In this document: positions 7,701-12,589 of the stretch, piece by piece | Numbering within the stretch: the stretch's first letter is position 1 | How the letters are laid out: each line of letters opens with the position of its first letter | Source of the DNA: Proteobacteria bacterium UBA652 | GTDB taxonomy: Bacteria > Pseudomonadota > Gammaproteobacteria > Nitrosococcales > Methylophagaceae | NCBI GenBank assembly: GCA_002299915.1 | Contig: DBOG01000002.1 | Coordinates: 1 to 16,345 of the forward strand | DNA: 16,345 nt | Reading direction: 5' to 3' | Made by a program: the position numbers and the translations under genes | The notes under the pieces: generated by a model | What the model was told of the DNA's origin: nothing | What the model saw: only the letters and a program-made list of their open reading frames with translations | The model's database searches: none

Positions 7701-8851
7701 ATAAAGCCGTCAGGATGGCTGCCGAGGCACAAGATAATGGTGAGTTTGAGAATCATGTGAAAAAAGGTGTTATCGATGCAGAGAGAGTAATGAAAGAAAA
7801 AGGCGCTACACCAGAAACTGCCCGTGCATTGGCAGGGATCCGTGTGTTTGGCGGCATTAATGGCAACTATGGAACAGGCATTATGGGCATGGTCGAAGAT
7901 GGCGATTCATGGGAAGAAGAAGCCGAGATTGCCAATCAGTATTTATTGAATATGGGCGCTATGTATGATGAAGATAACTGGTCTGAATTTCAGGTCGGTA
8001 TGTTTGAGGCGGCGTTACAAAATACCGATACAATAGTCCAGCCTCGTTCATCAAATACGTGGGGGCCGTTATCACTCGATCATGTTTATGAGTTTATGGG
8101 TGGAATGAATAGTGCGATCAAGGAAGTAACAGGCAATGAGCCTGATGCTTATTTCAGTGACTTACGCAATAAAAATAAACCTGTCATTCAAGGTGCAAAA
8201 GAAGCGATTTGGATGGAAAGTCGTACCACCTTACTGAATCCAAAATATATTGAAGCATTACAACAAGGCGGAGCCTCATCGGCAGAAGTTTTTGCGGAAA
8301 CATTCCGCAATACTTATGGTTGGGATGTAATGAAATCGTCAGTGATTGATGAGGAGCTTTGGGATGGTCTAAATCAAGTTTATATTGAAGATAAATATAA
8401 TCTGGGAATTAAGGAGTTTTTTGAACGAGAAAATCCCTACGCATTACAAGAAATGACTGCGGTTATGCTAGAAACAGTACGCAAAGGTTATTGGCAGCCA
8501 GATGAAGCCGTTGTTAAGAAAATAGCCGAACTTCATGCTGAACTGGTGAAAGAATTTAATGCGGGCTGTAGTGGGTTTGTGTGTGACAATGTGAAATTAC
8601 GCGAGATGATCAGTCAACAACTAGAGCCGCAATTACAAAAAGATTATTTAGAGCAGATCAATACCGCGCTGGTGGGCAAACCTTCGGCAACACAAGAAGG
8701 ATTAGAATTAGAGAAGCAAGAAAAGCAGTTGAACAACGTTGAAGAATTGATCAAAGAAAATATGGCCGCAATATTAACATTGCTGGCGATTGTTCTGTTA
8801 TTTGCAGTGGCTGTTATTTTCGGGGTTCGGCGCGGTAGGCAGGAAAGTTAA
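4766..8851 (+). CDS. hmuS: Membrane-anchored CobN/BchH-like chelatase, HmuS-type heme-dismantling protein
   Basis: A 1361-residue member of the CobN/magnesium-chelatase H-subunit family. Family motifs include IHFGTHGSVEFTPWK (538-552: His539, His543 and Glu547 are likely active-site or metal residues), the GGINGNYGTGI region, and a terminal CSGFVC pair (Cys1268, Cys1273). Unlike cytosolic CobN it has an N-terminal helix (about 5-21) and a C-terminal helix (about 1333-1354) followed by RRGRQES. The positive tails place both ends in the cytoplasm and the whole body in the periplasm. This, with receptor, channel and DUF2149 partners, marks HmuS, which in Bacteroides is implicated in taking iron from heme. 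No CobS/CobT or ChlI/ChlD ATPase lies in the window, so energy may come from the proton channel. The start is the ATG that gives the N-terminal helix; its Shine-Dalgarno is weak (AAAGAA). The exact reaction is inferred. Confidence 0.85.
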   Translation: MLKKISITIILILATVFFLAYNKYFSPTHVGFVNLQDFQFATILEVESNPFIRVSRIDFDSDEELELEKYDVIYFFAHGINLSEKQIEQIKSLGESGTKLYMFGPLNDDNSFSNLTESEVAMVKPYLRNGGKKNTRSLLNYSRLVLDQKSFFTAKAEEPLIFPKEGFFHLGEEEIFETLEQYQQFYQQQGFYKEGAPKIAIVSVMLSGSTGKQFYTTLINALQQRQMNVYPIFGFRNRLKLLSDIDPDLVIIIPHGRLAGKKGVNWLKQQNIPMFAPVVVFSEYEKWLTDQKGMDGGMLSQSVVMPEVDGGIYPTALAAKFPGINGLNVFEGLPERITVFADMLKQWADLKTIENKDKKIVIYYYKGAGENAMVAEGLEIAPSLLNVLRRLQKEGYETGVLPEDADALYARIQQQGKVLGAYAKGSFDQFIEHGDPQLIEETELKALMEEYLQPEMIAEMEREYGSVPGSYMTIQRDNKNYLAISRVKFGNVILLPVPQAGAGDDETKLVHGVKKPPPYPYVAAYLWGIRSYGADAFIHFGTHGSVEFTPWKQNALSKYDWPDALLYGVPHFYLYSISNIGEALIAKRRSYATMMTHITPPFTEAGLYSEIMDLHEKTHEYTHVSGETLKEEYRKSIRELVLALDLHKDLGLDDFENGPLTEEMIEKIDHYTHAIENEKITRGLYNLGERYQDEHIHETVQLIAIDYLVHALTELDKARGDMPSGTELHDHDLESYYRQQAFDMIDDILIDEQSPEDFLNKDDIAHFEKLSAILKKADEENMPTKIKEQVSYSEPILSQSQQQFMDAFKLYKSTILAIPDYYKGVESSPRIEMDTIINALAGGYVAPASGGDPVANPRSIPAGRNTYGIDAEKTPSKEAWNVGVKLVKQLIEAKQNDTGDYPKKVAFTLWSSEFVRQQGITIAEILYLLGVEPVRNTRGTVHDIRLIPMAELQRPRIDVVVQTSGQFRDLGASRIYLINKAVRMAAEAQDNGEFENHVKKGVIDAERVMKEKGATPETARALAGIRVFGGINGNYGTGIMGMVEDGDSWEEEAEIANQYLLNMGAMYDEDNWSEFQVGMFEAALQNTDTIVQPRSSNTWGPLSLDHVYEFMGGMNSAIKEVTGNEPDAYFSDLRNKNKPVIQGAKEAIWMESRTTLLNPKYIEALQQGGASSAEVFAETFRNTYGWDVMKSSVIDEELWDGLNQVYIEDKYNLGIKEFFERENPYALQEMTAVMLETVRKGYWQPDEAVVKKIAELHAELVKEFNAGCSGFVCDNVKLREMISQQLEPQLQKDYLEQINTALVGKPSATQEGLELEKQEKQLNNVEELIKENMAAILTLLAIVLLFAVAVIFGVRRGRQES

Positions 8852-8853
8852 TA

Positions 8854-9231
8854 ATGTCGCCAATATTAATCACGGCTGTTATTTTTTTCACATTGGCTTT
8901 AATTTTTTATAGTGTTGGTGTGTGGGATGAGCGATTAACAAAACGGCTGAAATCTTGGCATGTAAAAGTTTTTTTACTGGGCGTTATCACGGATGCAATC
9001 GGTACCTGCTTGATGATTGTAAATTTGGGATATATTAAATTCACCCCACATACAGTGTCGGGGTTTATTGCTTTTTTCCTAATGGTTTTTCATTATTTTT
9101 GGGCATTAAATGTATTGAAAAATGGAAGTGAACAACAACTCACTCACTTTCATAAGTTTAGCATCGCTGTGTGGGGTATCTGGATGGTTTCATATCTATC
9201 GGGTATGGTGTTGGGGATAAGAATGTTATGA
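8854..9231 (+). CDS. HsmA-like (TIGR03987) four-helix membrane protein, copy 2
   Basis: A 125-residue four-helix membrane protein that starts two bases after the hmuS-like stop codon, so it is part of the heme operon. It matches copy 1 (556-933) along its whole length, keeping TLALI, the ERLT motif, WH (His36), TPH (His66), MVxH (His80), FxH near residue 100, and W-IW-x-x-SY-SG in the last helix. Direct operon membership is the strongest sign that this little-known family works with the CobN-like protein, for example by passing electrons to a heme iron or docking the complex; that role is inference. No other domain is visible. Confidence 0.78.
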   Translation: MSPILITAVIFFTLALIFYSVGVWDERLTKRLKSWHVKVFLLGVITDAIGTCLMIVNLGYIKFTPHTVSGFIAFFLMVFHYFWALNVLKNGSEQQLTHFHKFSIAVWGIWMVSYLSGMVLGIRML

Positions 9232-9251
9232 GGCTTGGGAGCCTTAGGGAG

Positions 9252-9290
9252 CCTGAACTCTGGATGGCTATTCTTAATCCAGTGTTCAGG
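9252..9290. terminator. Imperfect stem-loop between convergent genes, possible bidirectional terminator
   Basis: Arms 9252-9265 and 9277-9290 (CCTGAACTCTGGAT against ATCCAGTGTTCAGG) pair over 14 positions with one mismatch, leaving an 11-nt loop. It lies between the plus-strand heme operon and minus-strand sodX, where transcription must end from both sides. No T-tract follows on either strand, so it may be a weak terminator or a transcript-stabilising hairpin. Confidence 0.45.
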
Positions 9291-9307
9291 TTAAGGAATA
9301 AAGAAAA

Positions 9308-9607
9308 TTAAAGCAGTGAGAATTGTTTCTTTCGGCTGCTAAACAAGACTTTTGCGTATATCTGATTGGGTTCCAGCCAGCCCATTTGTTCGGATGATAA
9401 GCCTTGCTTATTTTCACTCTGCACCAAAATATTGCCTACTGGGTCAAGCTGTTTAATGCGCTTGATTAAGCGACCATAGACAGGGTGCTGGAATACAATC
9501 AGATCACCCATAGCCAGCTGTCGGTAAAAGCGAGCGGCAACCACAAAGTCACCGCTCGATAAGGCGGGGTGCATACTTTCCCCATGAATCTTAAAAATCC
9601 CGATCAT
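9308..9607 (-). CDS. sodX: Nickel-SOD maturation protease (signal-peptidase-like, S24/S26 fold)
   Basis: A 99-residue peptidase matching the nickel-type SOD maturation protease family. The catalytic Ser11 is in HGESMHP, and Lys49 in HPVYGRLIKRIK would be the general base of the Ser/Lys dyad. It lacks the membrane helix of true signal peptidase I. It should cut the SodN precursor just before its nickel-binding histidine so that the free N-terminus can bind nickel. Its start lies 12 bp after the sodN stop codon, in the usual sodN-sodX order; the Shine-Dalgarno is weak. It is the last gene of the minus-strand unit. Confidence 0.92.
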   Translation of the reverse strand: MIGIFKIHGESMHPALSSGDFVVAARFYRQLAMGDLIVFQHPVYGRLIKRIKQLDPVGNILVQSENKQGLSSEQMGWLEPNQIYAKVLFSSRKKQFSLL

Positions 9608-9619
9608 TAATTAGTTTTC

Positions 9620-10120
9620 TTACCCAAGTTTAGGGTAAACAACGGGCTGTTTGGGTAGGTAAGGGCAGGTTGCAGTGTAAGTTTCAATTTCTTTTGTTTT
9701 CCAGAATGCTTCTGCGAACTGGTTAACCAACTTTAATAATGCCAATCCATTTTCTTGGTCAATATTTTGGCGGCATTTAGAGCCTGTTAGCATAACGTTA
9801 TGCACTAGTTCATGCACGCCAGGAACTTGATCAAATTGAGGCTGTTTGAAATAATCACCCCAGATAATTCGGACTTCTTGTTTTACCGCTTCGGCATGCT
9901 CTTCTTTTTGACTGACGAGGCGCGATAGTTTTGCTTGATCCGCAATTGTTAGGGTGCCCTGATCAGCAAGTTCTTTGATTTGATCAAGCATGCGGATCAC
10001 CGTTAGCGCTGCAATTTGTGCTGTGCTTGGGTCATAAATACCACAAGGCACATCACAATGTGCTTCAGCTTGTGGGAAGCTATATCGCTTATCTAAACTC
10101 TGTAACACTTTATATATCAT
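9620..10120 (-). CDS. sodN: Nickel superoxide dismutase precursor
   Basis: A 166-residue precursor of Ni-SOD, which converts superoxide to oxygen and hydrogen peroxide. The nickel hook is HCDVPCGIYDP: His21, Cys22 and Cys26 become His1, Cys2 and Cys6 after removal of a 20-residue leader (MIYKVLQSLDKRYSFPQAEA). The leader is not a secretion signal, so the enzyme is probably cytoplasmic. The start at 10120 is chosen over an in-frame start further upstream. It gives a normal leader, has a good Shine-Dalgarno (AGAAAGGG, ending eight bases before ATG), and overlaps the upstream gene's stop by ATGA, so it is translationally coupled. sodX follows directly. Confidence 0.95.
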   Translation of the reverse strand: MIYKVLQSLDKRYSFPQAEAHCDVPCGIYDPSTAQIAALTVIRMLDQIKELADQGTLTIADQAKLSRLVSQKEEHAEAVKQEVRIIWGDYFKQPQFDQVPGVHELVHNVMLTGSKCRQNIDQENGLALLKLVNQFAEAFWKTKEIETYTATCPYLPKQPVVYPKLG

Positions 10121-10329
10121 AATTCTTTCCCTTTCTTGATTTTGCGAAGTAGTGGTGTTTTTGATAGTTTTCTGGCAGTAATTATTGCCAGAATAGCCAA
10201 TATAGACAAGATGGCTAAATGGATGGTTCCACTTAACCAATGCTGATGATCATGACCAGAATGTGCGAAGATGGATGAGGAAAAAACAAATAAATGTAAG
10301 CTGCTGATAAAAATAAATATATTTTTCAA
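10117..10329 (-). CDS. Small His-rich secreted/membrane protein encoded with Ni-SOD
   Basis: A 70-residue protein. A hydrophobic signal sequence (residues 1-22, ending IFA) is followed by HSGHDHQHW (23-31), one membrane helix (about 33-52) and a strongly basic tail (RKLSKTPLLRKIKKGKEL). The signal sequence may be cleaved, which would leave a new N-terminus with four histidines in eight residues, or kept as a hairpin. The His cluster suggests binding of Ni(II) or another divalent metal. The start is TTG, with AGGAG six bases upstream and no better start nearby. The TGA stop overlaps the sodN ATG, so expression of the two is coupled. I know no family for it. A nickel-supply or chaperone role is inference from context. 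Confidence 0.7.
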   Translation of the reverse strand: MKNIFIFISSLHLFVFSSSIFAHSGHDHQHWLSGTIHLAILSILAILAIITARKLSKTPLLRKIKKGKEL

Positions 10330-10335
10330 GGTGTT

Positions 10336-10340
10336 CTCCT
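10336..10340 (-). promoter_or_regulatory. Shine-Dalgarno AGGAG fixing the TTG start of the His-rich protein
   Basis: On the minus strand AGGAG is followed by AACACC and then TTG. It is the strongest ribosome binding site in this part of the window, and it supports an otherwise unusual start codon. Confidence 0.7.
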
Positions 10341-10483
10341 GAGTATTATGTTGGTTGAGATTATGTTTATAAAGATAATAAATACAAATAGATACGTATT
10401 TTTAGTGCCGTGTAATAACGATTATAGAATACATATAGTTCTTATAGTTTAACATTTAATTTCAGAGAATAGATATAAAATGC

Positions 10484-10512
10484 TTGACATCCTGAATGGG
10501 AATCATTATCAT
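10484..10512 (+). promoter_or_regulatory. Sigma70 promoter with embedded Fur box driving an sRNA
   Basis: TTGACA (10484-10489), a 17-bp spacer and TATCAT (10507-10512) form a near-consensus promoter. Bases 10492-10510 match the 19-bp E. coli Fur consensus at 14 positions, including an unbroken AATCATTATC at the 3' side, and lie between and over the promoter elements. Fur-Fe(II) bound here would exclude RNA polymerase, so transcription should rise when iron is scarce. Expected start is at about 10520. The nearest plus-strand gene lies beyond a strong terminator. Confidence 0.85.
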
Positions 10513-10519
10513 TTCTATC

Positions 10520-10673
10520 AACTACTAAGTCAAGTGAATTTTTCTCTCCGGCTAATTCATGTACGAAGGTATATCGTGCTATAGACTAGTAGTTAACTCT
10601 CAGAAGAGAACACCCTTTCTAACTTCTGAATTCTAGTGGGTCATTCGGGTTCGGATGGCCCACTTTTTTTTTT
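10520..10673 (+). ncRNA. Predicted Fur-repressed small RNA, about 150 nt
   Basis: A promoter and an intrinsic terminator bound a stretch with no convincing gene. The predicted transcript has a pyrimidine-rich 5' part (TTTTTCTCTCC, 10541-10549 and around it). A middle hairpin has arms TCAGAAG-AGAA (10600-10610) and TTCT-aa-CTTCTGA (10617-10629) with loop CACCCT (10611-10616). The terminator stem follows. A Fur-controlled, stand-alone terminated RNA is the layout of RyhB, PrrF and NrrF, but I see no sequence match to them. CCCTTTCT (10613-10620) is perfectly complementary to the Shine-Dalgarno region of the neighbouring sodN. A 25-codon ORF (10559-10636) lies inside but has no ribosome binding site. 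Confidence 0.78.
10635..10673 (+). terminator. Strong intrinsic terminator of the sRNA
   Basis: A 13-bp stem, AGTGGGTCATTCG (10635-10647) with CGGATGGCCCACT (10652-10664), contains two G-U pairs, has a four-base GGTT loop, and is followed by a run of ten T (10664-10673). This is a textbook rho-independent terminator and also a typical Hfq-binding 3' end. Confidence 0.95.
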
Positions 10674-10874
10674 AAATTAGAATATGAAGATCCACATAAT
10701 ACCCATTATATGGGATGGTTTGATAACTTTGTGTTCAGGCAGCTTACAGAACATGTGTTGTTGTGTATCTTGATGATGAGGCTACAAAACAAGCCTGCTT
10801 TATTAGATTCAACTTAAACCTCCCCCTTATTTTCAGTATATGCTTCATTAGAGATAGTAACAAAGGCGATTGTG

Positions 10875-11411
10875 ATGGAAAAAAATGTCGGTATAATTTA
10901 TGGCACAGAAACAGGTAATACAGAACATATAGCGGGTCTGATCAAGCAAGAATGGGGACCAGAACAGGTTGAAGTCCATAATGTGGCGGGAATGGAACTC
11001 GCTATTTTTGAAAAATTTGACATCCTAATTCTGGGTGTGCCTTCTTGGTATGATGGTCAAGTACAAGATGATTGGGATGAAATGCTGGAAGATCTGTCAA
11101 GCGTGGATCTTAAAGACCGCGCTGTTGCGCTTTATGGGTTAGGCGATCAGCAAGATTGGGGACTTTATTTTATTGATGCAGTTGGCGCGTTGGCTGATAA
11201 AGTGCTTGAAGGTGGCGCAAAACTGATTGGTGAGTGGCCTGTTGAGGGATATGACTTTATTGAATCACAAGCAATTAATAAAAATGGTAATTTCTATGGG
11301 CTAGCGATTGACGAAGATTGGCAGTCTGAATTGTCTGAAGGTAGAGTAAAAAAGTGGGTTATGCAATTAAAAAAAGAGTTGCAAGATTTACAGATATTAG
11401 AGGTGGCATAA
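10875..11411 (+). CDS. fldA: Long-chain flavodoxin
   Basis: A 178-residue FMN electron carrier that can stand in for ferredoxin. The FMN phosphate loop is GTETGNT (10-16). The isoalloxazine loops follow, with PSWYDGQVQDDWDEM and YGLGDQQDWGLYFIDAVG. The insertion around YDFIESQAINKNGNFYGLAIDEDW marks the long-chain (FldA) type. ATG at 10875 is preferred to the GTG just before it because AAAGG (10862-10866) is eight bases upstream. It is monocistronic by spacing, and I see no Fur box directly upstream, though the Fur-controlled sRNA ends about 200 bp earlier. Flavodoxins are commonly raised under iron limitation; here that is inference. Confidence 0.95.
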   Translation: MEKNVGIIYGTETGNTEHIAGLIKQEWGPEQVEVHNVAGMELAIFEKFDILILGVPSWYDGQVQDDWDEMLEDLSSVDLKDRAVALYGLGDQQDWGLYFIDAVGALADKVLEGGAKLIGEWPVEGYDFIESQAINKNGNFYGLAIDEDWQSELSEGRVKKWVMQLKKELQDLQILEVA

Positions 11412-11730
11412 GACGGCCTGTGTTTGTTATTTCGTATCTGAATTTAGCAGGTTTATGAGAGACGCAAGGCAAACAAGTAAAGTAAAAGAAGGATTTGATG
11501 GGTGCTTTTGATTATCTTATTGAACAGATAAACTCACTTGATTCACCAGAGAGGTTTCGATACGATCTTTAGTCATGGTGTTGGTAAAGTTACCTAGCAT
11601 TGATTATGTGCATAAGTATCTGGTGATTTGAAAACATTAGAAATAAATAAAGATATTTTACTCATTATTTGCTACTTCCCCAAGCTTTGCAGAAGAGTGC
11701 ACCTATAAGCCTGAAAAGGAAGGGTTTGCA
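11412..11730 (+). other. Flavodoxin to YceI-like intergenic region with signal-peptide-like reading and a mini-ORF
   Basis: There is no clear gene of normal size. A 24-codon ORF (11498-11572) begins four bases after AAGGA and encodes an ordinary-looking peptide (MGAFDYLIEQINSLDSPER, then FRYDL); it may be a small gene or a remnant. From 11647 to 11730 the frame of the next gene stays open and reads IKIFYSLFATSPSFA, then EECTYKPEKEGFA, which resembles a signal peptide and mature start but has no ATG, GTG or TTG. No promoter is obvious. Confidence 0.4.
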
Positions 11731-12243
11731 ATGAGCTTTACTGCCTATGGCGCGCCTGAAAAAGATTATATTGTTGCAGGCAATGTGTTTAAAAATTATG
11801 AATTAGCTTCAGATTCAGGGTTTCTCAAAGGTGCATCCATTGAAATAGATGCCACATCTTTGGATACTAGCTTTACAAAAGATAATGGTACAGGCGGTGA
11901 ATGGCCAGCAATGTTCCTTCCTCTACGTGATTCAAATGTAGTTGATTACTTCTTTAAAAAGTTTAAAACAGATCCTGCCAAAATTACTGCGCTGATATCA
12001 GCCGTCAATGAAGATAGTTTGGATTTAGATGTCACTATGAATGGCGTGACTAAAACATTGCCAATGTCATTTGCCATAGAAGATGGCAAGTTAATGGCAG
12101 CAGGTAGTCTTGAAGTACTAGACTTTGCCCCAAAAGCATTTAAGTCGTTAAGAGCTGTCTGTGAAGCAGGATTTCACCAAGGTAAAACATGGTCGGACAT
12201 TGATCTTAAGTTTGATGTGCCTGTCGAAAAAGAGTGTAGTTAA
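11731..12243 (+). CDS. YceI-like lipocalin-fold protein, start uncertain
   Basis: At least 170 residues of the YceI family (PF04264), whose beta-barrel binds polyisoprenoid or similar lipids, usually in the periplasm. Visible marks are the strand-rich pattern, GASIEIDATSLDTSF, the GEWPAMF...LPLRDSNVVDYFF segment typical of the family, and a closing SDIDLKFDVPVEKEC. Two cysteines (in RAVCEAG and near the C-terminus) could pair in the periplasm. The first usable start is ATG 11731, but the in-frame upstream codons look like a signal peptide with Ser-Phe-Ala cleavage. The real protein may therefore start upstream with a rare codon (ATA at 11647), or may have lost its start by mutation or a frameshift. 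Family call fair, start call poor. Confidence 0.68.
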   Translation: MSFTAYGAPEKDYIVAGNVFKNYELASDSGFLKGASIEIDATSLDTSFTKDNGTGGEWPAMFLPLRDSNVVDYFFKKFKTDPAKITALISAVNEDSLDLDVTMNGVTKTLPMSFAIEDGKLMAAGSLEVLDFAPKAFKSLRAVCEAGFHQGKTWSDIDLKFDVPVEKECS

Positions 12244-12303
12244 CCTAAGAATTGAGCTAAGTACGCCATACAGCAGCTTCATTTTAGTGGCTCTCGGCGT
12301 TTG

Positions 12304-12332
12304 CCTACATGGATGTAGGTACTTAGTTTTTT
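12304..12332 (+). terminator. Probable terminator after the YceI-like gene
   Basis: CCTACAT (12304-12310) and ATGTAGG (12313-12319) form a stem with a two- to four-base loop. A run of six T (12327-12332) follows seven bases later, a little far for an ideal intrinsic terminator. The rest of 12244-12589 is AT-rich with no gene. It has a long imperfect stem near 12523-12553 (ATGGAAG...CTTCCAT) just before the phosphatase gene, and no clear promoter. Confidence 0.5.
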
Positions 12333-12589
12333 CGGTGAGGTGTTATGCTCTATATTTATAACTGAGAGAGCATGATGGTAACCATGGGCAGGGCTTAGTT
12401 TCCACTCCCTTGTGAATGGAATAGATCCAATTGCCATTAAAAACTTGCAATTAGAAACAATAATTATTACTATTCATATTGGATTATTGAGTTAGCTTGG
12501 TAGTCTACAAATTATTATCGATTATGGAAGCATGCTCAATAAATATACTTCCATCCTATTAATGGTATTCCAAATTAAGGCAAATACAC

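Noticed and set aside
4766..8851. True CobN cobaltochelatase of cobalamin synthesis
   Set aside because: It has membrane anchors at both ends, it is co-encoded with a receptor, a proton channel pair and DUF2149, and no other cobalamin gene is present.
9620..10240. A longer 206-codon version of sodN starting at 10240
   Set aside because: The extra N-terminus reads through the His-rich gene in another frame. The ATG at 10120 has a good Shine-Dalgarno, overlaps the upstream stop by ATGA, and gives the short leader expected for Ni-SOD.
10681..10870. Possible decayed gene between the sRNA terminator and flavodoxin
   Set aside because: Short open stretches exist in more than one frame, but none has a start with a ribosome binding site or recognisable protein features.
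12440..12500. Fur-like AT-rich stretch before the histidine phosphatase
   Set aside because: The best alignment to the core Fur motif is only about 9 of 13 positions in a very AT-rich region, and no good promoter surrounds it.
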